A stretch of DNA of 64,000 nucleotides from Mesorhizobium sp. B2-4-15 (GCF_006658505.1 NZ_VFUZ01000004.1:248001-312000), one strand, 5' to 3'; shown: positions 1-9,850, counted from the first letter of the stretch. The notes: a model not told the origin generated them from the sequence alone. Numbers and translations: made by a program.

Positions 1-434
1 ACGCCCCTGACCGCAAGGGCCGCCGCTTCCGCGGCAAGGGCGGCCTCCTTCAACTGATCGGCGGAGACTTCGGTGGCGTCGAACAGGTCTAGATCGCGCA
101 TTTGCTTCGCAAGCAGCGCCGGATCGGCAAGGCCCTGATAGGGATCCTGCGGCGACACTTTCGCCATCGCCACGGCCCGCTCCGCGAGTGAAACCGGGTC
201 GGATACGGCGGTGGCCGAGACGCTGGCCACTCTCTGGCCGACGAAGACGCGCAGCGAGACGTCCTCGGCCTCCGATGATTCGGTGGCCTCGACCTTGCCG
301 AGCCGAACCGACACGCCGGTGGAGCGGCCGCGCACGGCCACCGCGTCGGCGGCATCGGCGCCGGCCTTCTTGGCGGCCTCGACGAGCGCCGCGACGCGGT
401 CGGTCAATTTTGCTGCGTCTGATGTATCGGCCAT
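1..434 (-). CDS. pmbA: TldD/PmbA family metalloprotease-like protein, N-terminal part (partial)
   Basis: Reads leftward off the window edge, so only about 144 N-terminal residues are visible, beginning MADTSDAAKLTDR. The order of a helical start, a segment reading AVAVRGRSTGVSVRLGKVE and then a stretch on secondary recognition residues (ESSEAEDVSLRVFVGQR) is typical of PmbA/TldE. Family knowledge: TldD and TldE form a heterodimeric metalloprotease that processes small peptides and helps degrade CcdA-type antitoxins; PmbA/TldE itself lacks the zinc-binding HExxxH of TldD. The metal-site region would lie outside the window, so PmbA versus TldD rests on the N-terminal pattern only. Start chosen at the ATG at 434, the first in the frame. 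It diverges from the VOC gene. Confidence 0.8.
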   Translation of the reverse strand, partial: MADTSDAAKLTDRVAALVEAAKKAGADAADAVAVRGRSTGVSVRLGKVEATESSEAEDVSLRVFVGQRVASVSATAVSDPVSLAERAVAMAKVSPQDPYQGLADPALLAKQMRDLDLFDATEVSADQLKEAALAAEAAALAVRG

Positions 435-600
435 GACTGTGATCCTGCTGTCGGGGCCAGAGCCTGGCCGCTGCCCACCCATCTATTGTTCCGGTCCGGC
501 TTGTGCAATGGCATAGGCTTCAATCAAAATGCAGGTTCGCGGTACCCATCGCGGCCCGAGTGACGCAAAATCAGCCGCCAGCCCGCACGGAGCATCTTCG

Positions 601-1011
601 ATGACGCCTTTCCATCTCGCCTTTCCGGTCCGTGATCTCGATGAAACCCGCACTTTCTATGGCGAGGTGCTGGGCTGCGCGATCGGCCGTTCGTCGGCTA
701 CCTGGATCGATTTCGACCTTTACGGCCACCAGATGTCGGCGCATCTGCGGCCGGCGCAAGCCGCCAGCGACGGCAAGGTAGACGGCATCACCGTGCCGAT
801 CCCGCATTTCGGTGCCGTGCTGTTGATGGACGACTGGCAGCGCCTGGCCACGCGGCTGGAAGCGCGCGACGACATCGACTGGCTGGAACGGCCGATGGTC
901 CGCTTCAAGGGCGAGCCGGGCGAACAGGCGACGCTGTTCATCCGCGACCCTTCTGGCAACGCCCTGGAATTCAAGGGCTTTCGCTCGCTGGAGCAGGTTT
1001 TCGCGCACTGA
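601..1011 (+). CDS. VOC (glyoxalase/bleomycin-resistance fold) family protein
   Basis: A 136-residue protein with a single vicinal-oxygen-chelate module. It opens [20 protein letters not shown], the usual first beta strand with a metal-ligand histidine, and closes with [15 protein letters not shown], the standard C-terminal VOC motif with the Glu ligand. The frame is open from 529, but conserved homology begins at the ATG at 601. Family members include glyoxalases, dioxygenases and resistance proteins. The sequence does not reveal the substrate. It converges on epmA with only about 30 bases between the stops. No operon partner is visible. I judge the fold secure and the function unknown. Confidence 0.85.
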   Translation: MTPFHLAFPVRDLDETRTFYGEVLGCAIGRSSATWIDFDLYGHQMSAHLRPAQAASDGKVDGITVPIPHFGAVLLMDDWQRLATRLEARDDIDWLERPMVRFKGEPGEQATLFIRDPSGNALEFKGFRSLEQVFAH

Positions 1012-1042
1012 GGACGGGAGGGCTCGCAGCGGGCGCTGTCGT

Positions 1043-2089
1043 TCAGGACGCCGCGACCGGCGTCCAGATCACATCCTCGATCTTTTGCGCGCCCGTTGCC
1101 AGCATCACCAGCCGGTCGAAGCCGAGCGCGATGCCGCTGGCCTGGGGCATGACGGCAAGGGCAGCGAGAAAATCCTCGTCCAGCGGATAGCGCTCGCCAT
1201 AGATGCGCTCTTTCTCATCCATCTCGACGATGAAGCGACGTCGCTGCTCGGCCGCGTCGGTAAGCTCGCCAAAACCGTTGGCGAGTTCGACACCGCAGCA
1301 ATAGAGCTCGAAGCGCTCGGCGACGCGCGCATCCCTGGGGCTTGGCCGGGCAAGGGCCGCCTCGGCCAGCGGATATTCGCACAGGATGGTCGCCTGGCCG
1401 ATGCCGAGATTGATCTCGATTTTTTCCACCATCACACGGCTGAACAGGTCGGCCCAGCTGTCGTCGGGCGCCGTACGCATGCCGGCCTTGGTCAAGGCGG
1501 CGTACAGCGCGTCGCGGTCCGTGCCGCCATCGGCGGCGACCGTGGCCAGCAGATCGATGCCGGCATGGCGCATGAAGGCATCCGCCACCGTCAGCCGTTC
1601 CGGATCGGCAAACGGATCGCAATCGCGGCCACGGAAGGAAAAGAGCGTAGCCCCTGCCCTTGTCGCGGCCAGCGCCAGCAGATCAGCGCAGTCGCGCATC
1701 AGGCTCTCATAGGTCTCGCCCACCCGGTACCATTCGAGCATGGTGAATTCGGGATGGTGCAAAGGGCCGCGTTCGCGGTTGCGGTAGACCGGACCCAGGC
1801 TGAAAATCCTGGCCTCACCGGCGGCGAGCAGCTTCTTGCAGGCGAATTCCGGCGAGGTATGGAGATAAAGCGGCGAGCGAGCGCCATCCGGCCCGATCGC
1901 TTCCGTGGCGAAAGCGGCCAGATGCGCCTCGTTGCCGGGCGAGACCTGCAGGGCCGCCGTTTCCACTTCGACGAAATCGTTGCGGGTGAACCAGTCGCGC
2001 AGGGCGGCCGTGAGGCCGCTTCGCAGCATCAGGCGGGGGCGGCGGTCGGCATGGACATGCGGCGTCCACCAGGGCGAAGCGGCGGTCAT
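1043..2089 (-). CDS. epmA: EF-P lysine lysyltransferase EpmA (GenX/PoxA/YjeA)
   Basis: A 348-residue class II aminoacyl-tRNA-synthetase paralogue that resembles the catalytic core of LysRS without the anticodon-binding domain. Motif 2 is visible around residues 101-121 ([20 protein letters not shown]) and motif 3 near the C-terminus ([12 protein letters not shown]). Known role: it attaches (R)-beta-lysine to the conserved lysine of elongation factor P so that EF-P can rescue ribosomes stalled at polyproline. efp is divergently transcribed 123 bases away, which supports the assignment. The start at 2089 ([11 protein letters not shown]) matches family length; the frame continues upstream to 2173 without good candidates. 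The beta-lysine-forming partner EpmB is not encoded in this window. Confidence 0.93.
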   Translation of the reverse strand: MTAASPWWTPHVHADRRPRLMLRSGLTAALRDWFTRNDFVEVETAALQVSPGNEAHLAAFATEAIGPDGARSPLYLHTSPEFACKKLLAAGEARIFSLGPVYRNRERGPLHHPEFTMLEWYRVGETYESLMRDCADLLALAATRAGATLFSFRGRDCDPFADPERLTVADAFMRHAGIDLLATVAADGGTDRDALYAALTKAGMRTAPDDSWADLFSRVMVEKIEINLGIGQATILCEYPLAEAALARPSPRDARVAERFELYCCGVELANGFGELTDAAEQRRRFIVEMDEKERIYGERYPLDEDFLAALAVMPQASGIALGFDRLVMLATGAQKIEDVIWTPVAAS

Positions 2090-2212
2090 GGGCGGATTGA
2101 ACGCATGCCGATTCGCCTGGGGGGCTGGCGGTTCGCGCCAAGATGCGCTAGGGCCCCATCCAGCGCCGCACAAGCCGGCAAACGCCAGTCAACTCTCGCA
2201 GGATTTAAAACC

Positions 2213-2782
2213 GTGGTGAAAGTCATCGCCAGTTCGCTCCGCAAAGGCAATGTCGTCGACAAGGACGGCAAGCTTTATGTGATCCTCTTTGCCGAAAACA
2301 TCCACCCAGGCAAGGGCACGCCGGTGACGCAGCTCGACATGCGCCGTATCGGCGACGGGGTGAAGGTTTCCGAGCGCTACCGCACCACCGAACAGGTCGA
2401 GCGCGCCTATGTCGAGGAACGCGAGCACACGTTCCTCTACGCCGACGGCGAAGGCTATCATTTCATGAACCCGGAAACCTACGACCAGGTGGCGGTATCG
2501 GAAGCCGTGGTCGGCGACGCGGCACCCTACCTGCAGGAAGGCATGCCGGTGCAAGTTTCGCAGTTCAACGGCATCGCGATCGCGCTGGTGCTGCCGCAGC
2601 GCGCCACCTTTGAAGTCGTCGAAACCGAGCCGACGACCAAGGGCCAGACGGCATCGTCCTCCTACAAGCCTGCCTTGCTCTCCAATGGTGTGCGTACCAC
2701 CGTGCCCCCGCACATCGCCCCCGGCACCCGCGTCGTGGTGATGACGGCGGACGGCTCGTATGTGGAGCGGGCGAAGGACTGA
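2213..2782 (+). CDS. efp: Translation elongation factor P
   Basis: A 189-residue three-domain EF-P that stimulates peptide-bond formation at proline stretches. The KOW-like N-terminal domain starts [13 protein letters not shown]. The modified loop reads HPGKGTP, with the acceptor at Lys34, the position EpmA modifies. The C-terminal OB domain ends [19 protein letters not shown]. The start is the first of two consecutive GTG codons at 2213, giving M-V-K-V as in other rhizobial EF-Ps; the frame is open far upstream, antisense to epmA, but that part is not homologous. It is divergent from epmA, so both may share the 123-bp intergenic region for expression. Confidence 0.97.
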   Translation: MVKVIASSLRKGNVVDKDGKLYVILFAENIHPGKGTPVTQLDMRRIGDGVKVSERYRTTEQVERAYVEEREHTFLYADGEGYHFMNPETYDQVAVSEAVVGDAAPYLQEGMPVQVSQFNGIAIALVLPQRATFEVVETEPTTKGQTASSSYKPALLSNGVRTTVPPHIAPGTRVVVMTADGSYVERAKD

Positions 2783-2783
2783 G

Positions 2784-2807
2784 GCCGGCTTGATTGGTTC
2801 AGCCGGC
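2784..2807 (+). terminator. Hairpin just after efp stop
   Basis: A 7-bp inverted repeat, GCCGGCT and AGCCGGC, with a 10-base loop begins two bases after the efp stop. No T-run follows, so a role as intrinsic terminator is only suggested. Confidence 0.35.
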
Positions 2808-2908
2808 ACTCCAGACCCGCGTGGCCACCAATCGGCGGCTCGCTGCTATCGGATGGCATTGCCGGATTTCGGATGCAGCGGCGCTGGGTGGGCTCTAGCC
2901 CTTGCCAG

Positions 2909-4285
2909 TCACGATCGATTGACGTTTGCCTTGCGGTCGTTTTTCAAAGACGACAACGCTGTCATAGACAGCCGCGCAAGCGCTGGCTCCGATACGTTCG
3001 CGACAAGACAAAGCGCCTCCCCAAGGTTCGTCGCGATCTCGGGGTCGAGTTCCAGCGCCTTGCGGTACTGGACCGCAGCTTTTTCGCTCTCGCCGATGGC
3101 AAGATACGCATCGCCGATCGCCGCAAAATAGGCGGCATCTCGAACCGGATCGTGCCGAGCAAGAATGGCGGCGAACGCAAGAAGGCGCGACGCCGCAAGC
3201 TCGGCGGGTGCATGCGTGCTTGCCATCCGAAGGATGTCAGCCGCCGCTTGGTAATGCCCTGACTGAAATCGCCCCTTGGCCAACTCGACCAGCGTCGCGG
3301 CAGTCCGGTTCGTCGGCTCGCGCTCTTCTGGCGGCTTCAAATGCGCCCTGAAGCCAGCGGCGGTGGCTGGCGCCACCCTGAATGGGTTTGCAATTGTCGC
3401 TCGGGCAAGATGCGGCAGAAGCGATGGAGGCAGCGAACCTACGAATGCCGAGGGGGTGTGAAAGGTAAACTCGCCTGCCCCCCTCAGTGCATCCCTTTCT
3501 GCCTTCCAGACAATCCAGTTCTTGCGCTGCTGCTCGAGGCTTGCATTGGTGGACACGCCGCCATGCAGTTGGTGAAATGTGCCCTCTCCCAGAGTGAGGA
3601 TGAGCTGTGCTTGCGGCAACTTCATCGCGCGTTCGAGCGTGTCGAGGTTGACGAGGCCGCCCCCAGGACAGCTGAAGCGCTCATCCATGCCATCGATCGC
3701 CTGCCAGCCCTCCCGGCTCATGAAGAGGACATTCGCTTCGTGTATCGGTGAGAACCACGGATCGACCGACGATTCATCCATCGTCCCGATCTCGAACAAC
3801 CGATAGCCGTCTTCCGGCCATTGGATCGATTGCAAAAGCGAATCCTCGATCGCCCTTGTATAACCATTCGCAGGCGCATTGGCTTGGATATCGCTTCCAA
3901 GATACCAGCCAGGCGCGGCCACGACTGCCGTCGATGCCATGTCCAGGCCGATGCGCGCGAAATGCACCAAACCGGGCGTCACGATTCGCGCACCGTCGAT
4001 CATCACGCCGATCTTGTCGCCCCTTGCAGCCATGATCCCGCGATTGACGGCAGCCGCAGGCGAGGGTGACGCGTCATCGATGCGCAGCAGACGAAAGTTT
4101 GGTCCATATTCCGCGATAAGGCTCTCGCTGACCGCAGGTGACGATCCGTTATCTACGACGATCACCTCGTAGTCGTCCGTCGTCACACCTTGCTGATAGG
4201 GCAATGCAAGCGAAAGCAGCGTTCGGGGCAGTTCTCGGGCGATGTTGTACGCGACAACAACGACCGACACGAGGTTCTGCTTCAT
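2909..4285 (-). CDS. Family 2 glycosyltransferase with C-terminal TPR-like repeats
   Basis: A 458-residue protein. Residues 1-120 are a GT-A fold: MKQNLVSVVVVAYNIAREL, then YEVIVVDNGSS, a classic GT2 nucleotide-sugar binding start. The DXD-like site appears as GVMIDGARIV. After a linker, the last 130 residues contain two or three TPR-type helices (AAVQYRKALELDPEIATN). GT2 enzymes of this shape usually add sugars to surface polysaccharide or protein; the TPR part may bind the acceptor. It lies 14 bases downstream of the TylF-type methyltransferase on the same strand, so the two are probably one transcript. The start at 4285 is where GT2 homology begins; the frame is open 45 bases further upstream. 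The substrate cannot be read from sequence. Confidence 0.82.
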   Translation of the reverse strand: MKQNLVSVVVVAYNIARELPRTLLSLALPYQQGVTTDDYEVIVVDNGSSPAVSESLIAEYGPNFRLLRIDDASPSPAAAVNRGIMAARGDKIGVMIDGARIVTPGLVHFARIGLDMASTAVVAAPGWYLGSDIQANAPANGYTRAIEDSLLQSIQWPEDGYRLFEIGTMDESSVDPWFSPIHEANVLFMSREGWQAIDGMDERFSCPGGGLVNLDTLERAMKLPQAQLILTLGEGTFHQLHGGVSTNASLEQQRKNWIVWKAERDALRGAGEFTFHTPSAFVGSLPPSLLPHLARATIANPFRVAPATAAGFRAHLKPPEEREPTNRTAATLVELAKGRFQSGHYQAAADILRMASTHAPAELAASRLLAFAAILARHDPVRDAAYFAAIGDAYLAIGESEKAAVQYRKALELDPEIATNLGEALCLVANVSEPALARLSMTALSSLKNDRKANVNRS

Positions 4286-4299
4286 CGCGCTTCCGTGGC

Positions 4300-5058
4300 T
4301 CAGTTGTCGACAATCGGCTTTTGCCACCAACCGCCTGTCCAGTCTATCTCATGCATCGGCGCAGTGATGTGGTTGCGTGTGCGATAATCCTCAACTGCCT
4401 TTCGGCATGGCAGATGCGCAAGGTCGTCGATGATCGCAAAGCCGCCGGGTGACAGCCTTGGATAAAGCGCTTCAAGGCTATCCATCGTCGACTCATACAT
4501 ATCGCCGTCCAGTCGGATGAGGGCGAATGGGCCGGCTTTCAAGTCCGGCAAGGTGTCCCCGAACAAGCCTTTGACGAAGACCACCTGATCGTCCAAAAGG
4601 TCATAGGCAGCAAAGTTGGATTGAACCTGAGCCTGGTCAATCGCCAACTGGCGATATTCGTACAGCCTGTCTCCCTGGTCGGCTGGAAAATTTTCGGCGT
4701 CCGGCGGCGGCAGACCGTCGAATGAGTCGGCGACATAGACCTTCCTGTCCGTGATTGCGTTGGCGGCCAGCACGCCGCGCATGAGAATGCAGCAGCCACC
4801 GCGCCAAACACCGGTCTCGATGAAATCCCCAGGCACGTTCTCATCAATGGCTTGCTGGACGAGGTCACGCACGTTCGTCAAACGTCTCACACCCGCCATG
4901 GAATGAGCAATCGCCGGCCAATCGCGGCCCAGGAGGCGATCCTCGCGATTGAAGGGCGTCGTTTCCCCGACTTTCGCCGGATCAATCACCTGCGAGCCGG
5001 AGCCGTAGATTGTATTGGCAATGATCTTGATCAGGAGATCTGTATAGAGGCGGTTCAC
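4300..5058 (-). CDS. TylF/MycF-type sugar O-methyltransferase
   Basis: A 252-residue SAM-dependent methyltransferase of the macrocin O-methyltransferase family. Visible features are the start LYTDLLIKIIANTIYG, the SAM-binding segment GDFIETGVWRGGCCILMRG, VADSFDGLPPP, and the metal-site region RLDGDMYESTMDSLEALYPR followed by GGFAIIDDL. MycF and TylF methylate deoxysugar hydroxyls with Mg2+; by analogy this enzyme may methylate a surface glycan made with the neighbouring GT2. The start is a GTG at 5058 preceded by AAAGG at a suitable distance and matching the family N-terminus. A longer in-frame ATG at 5298 would overlap the divergent gene and adds unconserved sequence. Confidence 0.85.
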   Translation of the reverse strand: MNRLYTDLLIKIIANTIYGSGSQVIDPAKVGETTPFNREDRLLGRDWPAIAHSMAGVRRLTNVRDLVQQAIDENVPGDFIETGVWRGGCCILMRGVLAANAITDRKVYVADSFDGLPPPDAENFPADQGDRLYEYRQLAIDQAQVQSNFAAYDLLDDQVVFVKGLFGDTLPDLKAGPFALIRLDGDMYESTMDSLEALYPRLSPGGFAIIDDLAHLPCRKAVEDYRTRNHITAPMHEIDWTGGWWQKPIVDN

Positions 5059-5206
5059 AATCGACCTTTCAGTGCATCGCGTTTCGATATCGAAATATGC
5101 TGTTGCGGATATCCAGCCGAAGTGCAACGGAACGACCATCAATTCGCGACGTCGATCCAAAGCGCCGTGAAAGCAAGTCGCAATCAGTTGCCTAGGAAAC
5201 CGTCCA

Positions 5207-6130
5207 ATGCCAACCCTAGATGAAGCCATGGGCATGATCGAGAGGCTCGATATTGCCGCTTTCCAGATCAAGACCGAGAGCACGCTCAGCGACCGCAAGA
5301 GTTTCCTGCGCGTGCAGAATTTCGCCCGGTCAGTGCTGGGCCATTATGTGTATCTGGAGGTTGGCTCACATCTCGGCGGCAGCTTGTTCCCGCACTTGAT
5401 TGATCCGGCCTGCGAGGCAGCGATATCCGTCGATCCCCGCCCTCCGGCGCAGCCTGACGAGCGCTCCCAAGTCTTTCATTATCCAGAAAACTCAGCTGCC
5501 CGCATGATCGCCGGGCTGTCGTATTGGCTTCCCCCTGCTGCAATGGCCAAACTGACCACGATCGACAGCGACGTCTCCGACGTGCGTCCCGATGCGGTCG
5601 CCTTCAAAGCCACAGTTGCGCTGATCGACGGCGAGCATACGAACAGGGCCTGTTTCTCGGACTTTGTCGGCGTTTATTCACTTATGAAACCGGACTGCAT
5701 TGTTTCCTTCCATGACGCCAACCTGATCGCGGACGCGATCGTCAACGCGGAACGTTTCCTCGATCATGTCGGCATCACATACGAAACAGTGTTCCTTCCA
5801 GACACCGTGGCCGTTATGGGCCTGGGCGGGCTGGCATCAGCGGTCCGGGATCAGCTTCAACCTCACGCCTTGGATCGGGAGACCTATCTCGAGCGATCAC
5901 GGCGGCAGCTATGGTCACACGTAGCCAAGGTGCATTATCCAAAAATCCACGCCGAAATAGAGCAGTTGCAGTCCGACAACTCAAAGCTGTCTGATGAGGT
6001 TGAATGCATGCGAAAGGCGAGCCTGGACGCGCAGACCCACCTCGCCGCCATAATGTCCAGCACGACCTGGCGCACATCCGCCCCAATTCGCATGGTCGTG
6101 GATCGCATCAAGCGTCGTTTCGCCCAGTAA
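5207..6130 (+). CDS. Class I SAM-dependent methyltransferase with C-terminal coiled coil
   Basis: A 307-residue protein. The core has a Rossmann methyltransferase arrangement: YVYLEVGSHLGGSLFPHL (SAM loop), ISVDPRPP (acidic end of strand 2), then VALIDGEHTN and DCIVSFHDAN, as in the Methyltransf_24 group. Residues 245-290 form a heptad-rich helix, followed by SSTTWRTSAPIRMVVDRIK, a tail also found on many polysaccharide-modifying glycosyltransferases and methyltransferases. AGGAAA lies eight bases before the ATG. It diverges from the TylF/GT2 pair and probably acts in the same glycan pathway. The acceptor is unknown. Confidence 0.8.
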   Translation: MPTLDEAMGMIERLDIAAFQIKTESTLSDRKSFLRVQNFARSVLGHYVYLEVGSHLGGSLFPHLIDPACEAAISVDPRPPAQPDERSQVFHYPENSAARMIAGLSYWLPPAAMAKLTTIDSDVSDVRPDAVAFKATVALIDGEHTNRACFSDFVGVYSLMKPDCIVSFHDANLIADAIVNAERFLDHVGITYETVFLPDTVAVMGLGGLASAVRDQLQPHALDRETYLERSRRQLWSHVAKVHYPKIHAEIEQLQSDNSKLSDEVECMRKASLDAQTHLAAIMSSTTWRTSAPIRMVVDRIKRRFAQ

Positions 6131-6153
6131 GTATCGGCCAGAAAACCTGTCGA

Positions 6154-7017
6154 TTACCCAGCCACCCGATTCCCGCGCTCGCTCTTGCCAGCCCGCGCGT
6201 CCACCACCCTTTCCACCTCCCGCTTCAATCGATCCTTGATGTCGGCCGTTTCGTTCATCAGGGCGTCGATCTTCAGGAAATCGAGGACGCGGTATTTTGA
6301 CACTGCCGGGCGGACCAATATGTCGGGACGGCACTGTTTCAGCTTGTTGGCGATGATCGACTGCATCATCAGCTGCGTGGCGCCGAACATCAGGTCGACG
6401 GAGGTCGGCTGTTTGCGGTCGGCTTCTTCCGGCGCGCCGACCACGTCGACGCCAATGATGATGTCGGCGTCGTCCTCGATCAGGTCGAAGGGCACAGGAT
6501 TGTATATGCCGCCGTCGATCAGCAGCCTGCCGTCGCGGGTCACCGGCCGAAAGACGGCCGGAATGGCGGCAGAGGCGGCAAGCGCGGAGTGCAGGTCACC
6601 GTCGTCGAACACGGCGAGCTTGTGGCCGAAATAGTCAGTCGCCGTCACCTTCAGCGGGATCTTCAGCTCGGCGAAGGTTTCGGGAATGGCCTCGGGCAGG
6701 AAGGCCTTCAGGATGCGCTCGACATTGAACTGGCTGACCCGGATGCCGCCTTGCATGGCCTCCGCAATCGTGCCCGGCCGCGCGCGCCACATGCGGCTCG
6801 CCACTTCCGCACGCCGGCCGAGGATCGAGCGGGCATAGTCGTGGATGTCCTTGCCGGTCATGCCCGATGCCATGCCGGCGCCCATGATGGCACCGATCGA
6901 CGAACCGGCGATCGCCACGGGCCGGATGCCGAGCTCGTCCAGCGCCTCGATGACATGGATATGCGCCAGACCGCGCGCACCGCCGCCGCCGAACGCTATG
7001 CCGAAAGTCGGGCTCAT
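6154..7017 (-). CDS. Patatin-like phospholipase, RssA-like
   Basis: A 287-residue single-domain patatin. The oxyanion motif GGGGARG (residues 10-16), the nucleophile elbow GSSIG with Ser40, and the catalytic Asp in LLIDGGIYNP are all present, so an active Ser-Asp lipid acyl hydrolase is expected. No signal peptide is visible, so it should be cytoplasmic. Its ATG overlaps the stop of the preceding M16 peptidase by four bases (ATGA), which indicates translational coupling at the end of the M16 operon. The substrate is not deducible. Bacterial homologues such as RssA are poorly characterised. Confidence 0.9.
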   Translation of the reverse strand: MSPTFGIAFGGGGARGLAHIHVIEALDELGIRPVAIAGSSIGAIMGAGMASGMTGKDIHDYARSILGRRAEVASRMWRARPGTIAEAMQGGIRVSQFNVERILKAFLPEAIPETFAELKIPLKVTATDYFGHKLAVFDDGDLHSALAASAAIPAVFRPVTRDGRLLIDGGIYNPVPFDLIEDDADIIIGVDVVGAPEEADRKQPTSVDLMFGATQLMMQSIIANKLKQCRPDILVRPAVSKYRVLDFLKIDALMNETADIKDRLKREVERVVDARAGKSERGNRVAG

Positions 7018-8378
7018 CCCTTACCGGCCGCGGCCAGCGGAGGCCCGACCACCATGATGGTCGGCTCGGCCGAGAGCAGCTTCCGCGCCGCCGCCTTGAC
7101 CTGATCCAGCGTCACCGCATTGATGTAGCCGGCACGGCGCTGCATGTAGTCGATGCCGAGATCGTCCAGTTGCAGCTCGACCAGCGTCGCGGCGATGGAG
7201 CTGGAGGAGTCCAGATTGTTGATGGCATAGGCGCCAATCAGATATTTCTTGGTCGCCGCAAGTTCGGCCTCGGTCGGGCCCTCCTCCGCCAGTCGCTTGA
7301 CGACGTCGCGCACGATGCCGAGCGTCTCGGCCGCACGGTCGGAGCGCGTTCCGGTGCTGACGATGAGCGCATTGGCGTGGTCCTGGTTGACCAACGAGGA
7401 ATTGACGCTGTAGGCTAGCCCACGCTTTTCACGCACCTCCTGGAACAGGCGCGAGGTGAAGGTGCCGCCGCCGAGGATTTCGTTCATCAGCACGGTGGGG
7501 AAGAAATCCGCCGCCTTGCGCTTCACGCCGGGCCAGGCGAGCTGCAGCGAGGTCTGCGGCAGGTCGTAATTGACCTCCACACGCTGCGCCAGCTTGGGTT
7601 CGATATCCGCGACAGGGGCGAGCGCCTGATTCTGCGGCAGGTCGCCGAACACCGTGTCCAGCTTCTTCTTCAGCGTTTCGGCATCGATGGCGCCGACCAC
7701 GGCGACATGCAGGCCGCCGCGCGCGAACACCGCCTTGTGCAGGGCCTTGAGATCGTCCTGCGTGATGGCGGCAATGCTCTGCCTCGTGCCCTGGTCGGAG
7801 CGCGAATAGGGATGGTCGCCATAGATGGCGCGTGTCCAGCGGTTCTGCGCCACCGTGTCGGGATCATTCTCGTTGGCGATGATGCCGGACAGGATTTGGG
7901 CGCGGATGCGGTCGATCGGTGCCTGATCGAAGCGCGGCTCGTTGACCGCCAGCCGCAACAGATCGAACGCCTCGTCTCGCTGTTCAGCCAGCATGCGCAT
8001 CGAACCATAGACACCGTCGCGGGTCTCTTCGAAACTCATCTCGGCGCCGGCATCGTCGAGCCTGATCTGGAAGGCTTCCGAGTCGAGAGAGCCGGCGCCT
8101 TCGTCGAACAGGCCGGTCATCAGGTTGGCCAGACCTTCTTTCCCTGGCGGATCCTGCGTCGAGCCGCCGCCGAAGACGAAGCGGATGGCGACGACCGGCA
8201 CGGAATAGTCCTCCACCAGCCAGGCAGTGACACCCTTCGAAGAGGTCACCGACTGGATTTCCATGGCGCGGGCGGCAAGCGCCGGCAAGATCAGGAAGAA
8301 GATGGAGAGGAAGAGGGTTGCCAGTGCGGCACGCGCCTTACCTTCTCCCCTTGTGGGATGGTGGTGCTGGCTCATCAT
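7014..8378 (-). CDS. M16 family peptidase, non-catalytic-type partner
   Basis: A 454-residue periplasmic M16 protein with a signal peptide (hydrophobic LATLFLSIFFLILPALAARA). It lacks the HxxEH zinc site but keeps the C-terminal-half signature GGGTFTSRLFQEVREKRGLAYSV. M16 proteins often work as pairs, in which one subunit carries the zinc and the other supplies the Arg-Tyr substrate pair; this gene and the next upstream one form such a pair. The stop of the catalytic subunit and this start overlap as TGATG at 8378. Two adjacent ATGs are possible; I chose the first. Peptide degradation or processing in the periplasm is likely, with the target unknown. Confidence 0.9.
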   Translation of the reverse strand: MMSQHHHPTRGEGKARAALATLFLSIFFLILPALAARAMEIQSVTSSKGVTAWLVEDYSVPVVAIRFVFGGGSTQDPPGKEGLANLMTGLFDEGAGSLDSEAFQIRLDDAGAEMSFEETRDGVYGSMRMLAEQRDEAFDLLRLAVNEPRFDQAPIDRIRAQILSGIIANENDPDTVAQNRWTRAIYGDHPYSRSDQGTRQSIAAITQDDLKALHKAVFARGGLHVAVVGAIDAETLKKKLDTVFGDLPQNQALAPVADIEPKLAQRVEVNYDLPQTSLQLAWPGVKRKAADFFPTVLMNEILGGGTFTSRLFQEVREKRGLAYSVNSSLVNQDHANALIVSTGTRSDRAAETLGIVRDVVKRLAEEGPTEAELAATKKYLIGAYAINNLDSSSSIAATLVELQLDDLGIDYMQRRAGYINAVTLDQVKAAARKLLSAEPTIMVVGPPLAAAGKG

Positions 8379-9766
8379 CAATTCCCCGCCTGTTGCTGCG
8401 GCACGAGATAGCCGGTCGTCGAGCGAGCCAGCACCAGATAGCGCGCGGCGACGGCCTTGACTTCGTCCGCCGTGACCCTGCGGATGCGGTCCGGCCATTG
8501 CTGGACATCCTGCACGTTGCCGCCGGTAGCCAGGGTCGAGCCATAGATGTTGGCCATGGAATCCTGCTTGTCGCGGGCAAAGATCATCGACCTGACATAG
8601 CGGTCCTTGGCCTTTTCGAGCTCATCCGATGTGACGCCGTCGCTCGCGATGCGCGCCACCTCGGCATCGACCGCGGCCTCGACATCGGCCAGCTTGGCGT
8701 CGCCGCGCGGCACGCCGTAGACGGTGAAATTGGTGTCGTCGAGCATGGTGCCCTGGAAATAGGCGCCAGCGCTGGAAGCGATGCCTTGCTGGACCACCAG
8801 CGCCTGGTAGAGCCGGCTGCGGTTGCCGCCGCCGAGGATCTCGGCCAGCAGGTCGAGCGCTTCGCCTTCGCCCGACTTGGCGGTGTGGTAGGACGGCACC
8901 ACCCATTCCGTCGAAAAACTCGGTACGCTGACGCGGGCATCGGAGAGTGTGACGGTGCGCTTGGTGTTCTGTTCCGGCTCTACCGGGCGTACGCGCGGCG
9001 GCAGGTCCGGCCCGCGGGCCACCTTGCCATAGGTCTTCTCGGCGAGGGCCTTCACCGTGTCGGGTTCGACATCACCGGCCACGATCAGCACGGCGTTGTT
9101 GGGCCGGTAGTATTTGTTATAGAAGGCCACCACATCGGTGCGGTTCAACTGCTCCATCTCCTGCATCCAGCCGATGACCGGAATGCGATAGGGCTGGTTC
9201 TGCCACAGCGTGGCATCGACTTCCTCGTCGAGCACCGCCTGCGGATTGTTGTCGATGCGCGAGCGGCGCTCCTCGAGAATGACATCGCGCTCGGTCTTGA
9301 TGACATCATCGGTCAGGACGAGGTTGCGCATGCGGTCGGCCTCGAAGCTCATCATCAGCTCGAGCGCCGATGGCGCCACCGTCTCGTGGAAAGCGGTGTA
9401 ATCGTAGGAGGTGAAAGCGTTGTTGGAGCCGCCAATGTCGGAGACGGCGCGGTCAAACTCGCCGGCCGCGTGATTGGTCGTCGCCTTGAACATCAGATGC
9501 TCGAAGAAATGGGCGATGCCGGATTTGCCCGGCGGCTCGTCGGCACTGCCGATCTTGTACCACACCATATGGGTGACGATCGGCGCGCGGTGGTCGGGAA
9601 TGACGACCACCTCCATGCCGTTGTCGAGCAGGAAATCCGTCACCTTGAACTCGGCCGGCACCGTATTGGGCAATACCGGGCCGTCGGCCAGCACCGGGCC
9701 GGCCATGGTAAAGGCCAGCGATGTCGCCAGCAGCGCCATCCGCAGCCATTCAGCCCTTTGTGTCAT
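8378..9766 (-). CDS. M16 family zinc peptidase, catalytic subunit
   Basis: A 462-residue pitrilysin-family protein. A signal peptide ([18 protein letters not shown]) is followed by the N-terminal M16 domain with the inverted zinc motif HFFEH at residues 86-90 and the downstream glutamate region (DYTAFHETV). A second M16 domain reads [19 protein letters not shown]. It should cleave peptides in the periplasm together with the inactive partner it overlaps. The ATG at 9766 sets the signal peptide; the frame is open 54 bases further upstream. It starts 120 bases after rsmD, on the same strand. This M16 pair next to rsmD is a familiar alphaproteobacterial neighbourhood. Confidence 0.93.
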   Translation of the reverse strand: MTQRAEWLRMALLATSLAFTMAGPVLADGPVLPNTVPAEFKVTDFLLDNGMEVVVIPDHRAPIVTHMVWYKIGSADEPPGKSGIAHFFEHLMFKATTNHAAGEFDRAVSDIGGSNNAFTSYDYTAFHETVAPSALELMMSFEADRMRNLVLTDDVIKTERDVILEERRSRIDNNPQAVLDEEVDATLWQNQPYRIPVIGWMQEMEQLNRTDVVAFYNKYYRPNNAVLIVAGDVEPDTVKALAEKTYGKVARGPDLPPRVRPVEPEQNTKRTVTLSDARVSVPSFSTEWVVPSYHTAKSGEGEALDLLAEILGGGNRSRLYQALVVQQGIASSAGAYFQGTMLDDTNFTVYGVPRGDAKLADVEAAVDAEVARIASDGVTSDELEKAKDRYVRSMIFARDKQDSMANIYGSTLATGGNVQDVQQWPDRIRRVTADEVKAVAARYLVLARSTTGYLVPQQQAGN

Positions 9767-9850
9767 CAATGGCTCCGGTTTCCTCGGCAAGACGATAGGC
9801 AAGGTGCTTGTGACAAGCAAAGTGAATTGTTGGCTATGTTGCCGGCAAAG

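Noticed and set aside
1085..2782. A long plus-strand open frame ending as EF-P
   Set aside because: Only the last 190 codons are EF-P. The part before 2213 is antisense to epmA and shows no protein family.
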